A stretch of 64,000 nucleotides of DNA. Source: Nostoc sp. FACHB-973 (GTDB lineage Bacteria > Cyanobacteriota > Cyanobacteriia > Cyanobacteriales > Nostocaceae). The DNA lies in contig NZ_JACJSJ010000002.1 in NCBI RefSeq assembly GCF_014698115.1, forward strand, positions 1-64,000, in the 5' to 3' direction. Under the pieces are notes generated by a model. That model made no database searches. It had not been told where the DNA came from and saw nothing but the letters and a program-made list of their open reading frames with translations. Of this stretch, positions 62,361 through 64,000 are shown piece after piece. Made by a program: the position numbers and the translations under genes. Each line of letters opens with the position of its first letter. Within the stretch, counting starts at the first letter, position 1.

Positions 62361-64000
62361 CTACTCCCTACTCCCTACTCCCCTATTCTGACTTTCCTGA
62401 ACTTGCTGCAATAACTGCTCTACACTTTCTGCTGGTGTCAGACACTTCAAACCTTGGCAAACTAAACCAACGCTTCCCTCTGGTAAATCAGAGACTACAG
62501 CAAAGACAGCACTCGGCAGAAACTTGGGGACGAGGGAGTTTAATTGCTCAGTTGTGCTGCGAATCAACGTAGAATTACGATACCAATCCAAAGCTGTAAA
62601 CAAGCTGGGACAAGCTTGGGGAGCGCGATGCATCACACTTCTAAAAGCTTTCAAACCAAGTTCCGCTAAATCTAAATAATGTAGATTATCGGTGAGTAGG
62701 GCGAGACGCACAAGGTTAGCGATCGCAATTCCATTGGCTGATGCTGTGGCGTTATCGGCATAACTCCGCTCTCTTACAATTAAATCTTGACTAGAATCGC
62801 TCGATGCGTTATAATAACCGCCTAATTCTACACTCCAGAGAAATTCGTTAAATTCATCTTGAATGGCGATCGCTTTTTCTAACCATTGTTTATGCTCAGG
62901 GTTGGCAGCTTGTAAATCCAGGAGAGCTTTAATAAAAAAGGCGTAGTCTTCAGACTGAGCTAAAACCGTTGGTTCTCCTTGATAGTTGAGTCGGTGGAAA
63001 CGCCCATCAACAAATTGATTATCTAAAATGAAATTCGCTGCTTGTGCTGCTAGTTCCAAGTATGGCGGTTGTCCCAACACCCCCGCAGCCTTAGCTAAAC
63101 CAGAAATCATCAAGCTATTCCAGGCCACAATCATTTTCGTATCTGTCACCGACGGAATGCGACCTGGCCAGTTAGTAGTTTTTGCTTCCTGATTGTTGCG
63201 AGCAGGGGGAAAAGTTTCAAGTGACTCAGGACTAGCACCATAGCGGACTGTAAATAATTTGCTCAGTGCTGTTTCCAGTGTTGCACTCAGTTGCCCGACA
63301 TGGCGTCTTTGTAAAACATTCTTACCTTCAAAGTTACCGTTAGAACTTACCGTAAACTGTTGTTGTAATTCCGTGAGTTCTTCAGGCGTTAACAGTTGTT
63401 GTAGTTCGCTGTAACTCCAGACGTAAAAGGCTCCTTCTTCTGGTTCCACTGCTGTGGGTTCAGTGAAACTGTCAGCATCTTGAGAGGCATAGAAGTAACC
63501 TTCGGGCGCGGTCATTTCCCGCTTTAGCCATTCTATGGTACCAGCGATCGCTCTTTCAAAAGCTGGCTCTTGTATTCCTGCACTCCACAAACAAGCTAGA
63601 TACTCCACAATTTGTCCATTGTCGTAGAGCATCTTTTCAAAGTGGGGTACTGTCCAAGTCGGGTCAACAGTATAGCGATGAAACCCACCGCCCACATGGT
63701 CATAAATCCCTCCCAGTGCTAAGTCTAGTCCCCGCTGGGTACAAACTTGCTCGCCATCATACCGAGATTCAAAATTAAATCGAGTTCCCCGCAGTGCTAA
63801 TTCTGCATAGGGAATCATTGGAAAGCTATTGCCAGTTTGATTCGGAGTAATTATACCTGTGCTAGTTTCCCAACCTTGTCGGAGTAATTCACGGTCTTCT
63901 ATTTCGTTTGTTGTCGCATCTTGCAACACCGCAGACGTAAGCAGCGACTCAATAATTAAGGCTTTGCGTTGCTGTAAGTCTTGTTTTTCTGTATCGTAAT
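62361..64000 (-). CDS. YyaL/DUF255-family protein, partial (start beyond window)
   Basis: The frame runs off the right edge, with YDTEKQDLQQRKALIIESLL at the very end, so only the C-terminal part (about 546 codons) is visible. The visible region is the alpha-helical barrel of the Spermatogenesis-associated-20/YyaL type: GGIYDHVGGGFHRYTVDPTW, PHFEKMLYDNGQ, WNSLMISGLAKAA and NLVRLALLT. A thioredoxin-like domain should precede it. The final residues (RGVGSRE) come from a GGGAGTA repeat just before mobA. The function is not established; sugar or thiol chemistry has been suggested from the folds. Confidence 0.85.
   Translation of the reverse strand, partial: YDTEKQDLQQRKALIIESLLTSAVLQDATTNEIEDRELLRQGWETSTGIITPNQTGNSFPMIPYAELALRGTRFNFESRYDGEQVCTQRGLDLALGGIYDHVGGGFHRYTVDPTWTVPHFEKMLYDNGQIVEYLACLWSAGIQEPAFERAIAGTIEWLKREMTAPEGYFYASQDADSFTEPTAVEPEEGAFYVWSYSELQQLLTPEELTELQQQFTVSSNGNFEGKNVLQRRHVGQLSATLETALSKLFTVRYGASPESLETFPPARNNQEAKTTNWPGRIPSVTDTKMIVAWNSLMISGLAKAAGVLGQPPYLELAAQAANFILDNQFVDGRFHRLNYQGEPTVLAQSEDYAFFIKALLDLQAANPEHKQWLEKAIAIQDEFNEFLWSVELGGYYNASSDSSQDLIVRERSYADNATASANGIAIANLVRLALLTDNLHYLDLAELGLKAFRSVMHRAPQACPSLFTALDWYRNSTLIRSTTEQLNSLVPKFLPSAVFAVVSDLPEGSVGLVCQGLKCLTPAESVEQLLQQVQESQNRGVGSRE

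Overview
The window comes from a filamentous, heterocyst-forming cyanobacterium of the Nostoc/Anabaena type. The evidence is the dense HIP1 octamer GCGATCGC (I count about 19 copies in the first 15 kb, where chance predicts less than one), heptamer-type short tandem repeats in most intergenic regions, and the gene content: ndhF/ndhD, rbcR, psb27, cofH, PEP-CTERM and 4-Cys Ser/Thr kinase genes, and a gene I recognise as devH. All family assignments rest on reading motifs, not on searches.

Layout. 1-15 kb is mostly housekeeping: radC, a TerC-family transporter gene, ndk, speA, a sugar-nucleotide transferase, scpA, an SRPBCC protein, clpB, a membrane GAF protein, small hypothetical genes and a Uma2-type nuclease gene. 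15-19 kb holds a large sensor histidine kinase and an Rpn-type nuclease gene. ndhD (19.2-20.8 kb) and ndhF (28.2-30.4 kb) lie in the same direction but are separated by about 7.4 kb of accessory DNA. That segment holds an intact RelE-type toxin-antitoxin pair, a decayed duplicate of its antitoxin carrying a MITE, another broken antitoxin, a DUF4258 toxin broken by a stop codon beside an intact zinc-finger antitoxin, and a three-gene operon. The operon encodes a methylase with a fused HsdR-N-like domain, HsdS, and a DUF7662-HTH protein. About 5.2 kb around the operon has no HIP1 site.

30-40 kb carries a thioredoxin, an NnrU-family protein, RbcR, a Ser/Thr kinase followed by three solute-binding proteins that share one N-terminal membrane anchor but have no permease or ATPase, and devH. 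Upstream of devH lies a textbook NtcA-type promoter. 40-47 kb holds an ArgS-like DALR protein with an in-frame repeat insertion, a HAD hydrolase, a PEP-CTERM protein and DNA polymerase I. 47-55 kb is a metal region: a lipoprotein of the iron/cobalamin-binding type, FTR1 permease, ferritin-like protein, an HhH plus EfeO/imelysin-like lipoprotein, a Tat-type multicopper oxidase with two Fur-like boxes upstream, CbtB, and a membrane protein of unknown function. 54.8-64 kb contains a GT39-type glycosyltransferase, cofH, psb27, a GHL10-type glycosidase, an alpha/beta hydrolase, mobA and a partial YyaL/DUF255 gene running off the end.

The best candidates for something undescribed are the helicase-less methylase-HsdS-DUF7662/HTH operon and the kinase plus three-anchored-binding-protein cluster. 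The repeat layer is also informative: G-rich and C-rich tandem repeats are paired as inverted arms, and one MITE is nested inside another palindrome with a visible 3-bp target duplication. No rRNA, tRNA or CRISPR array was seen.
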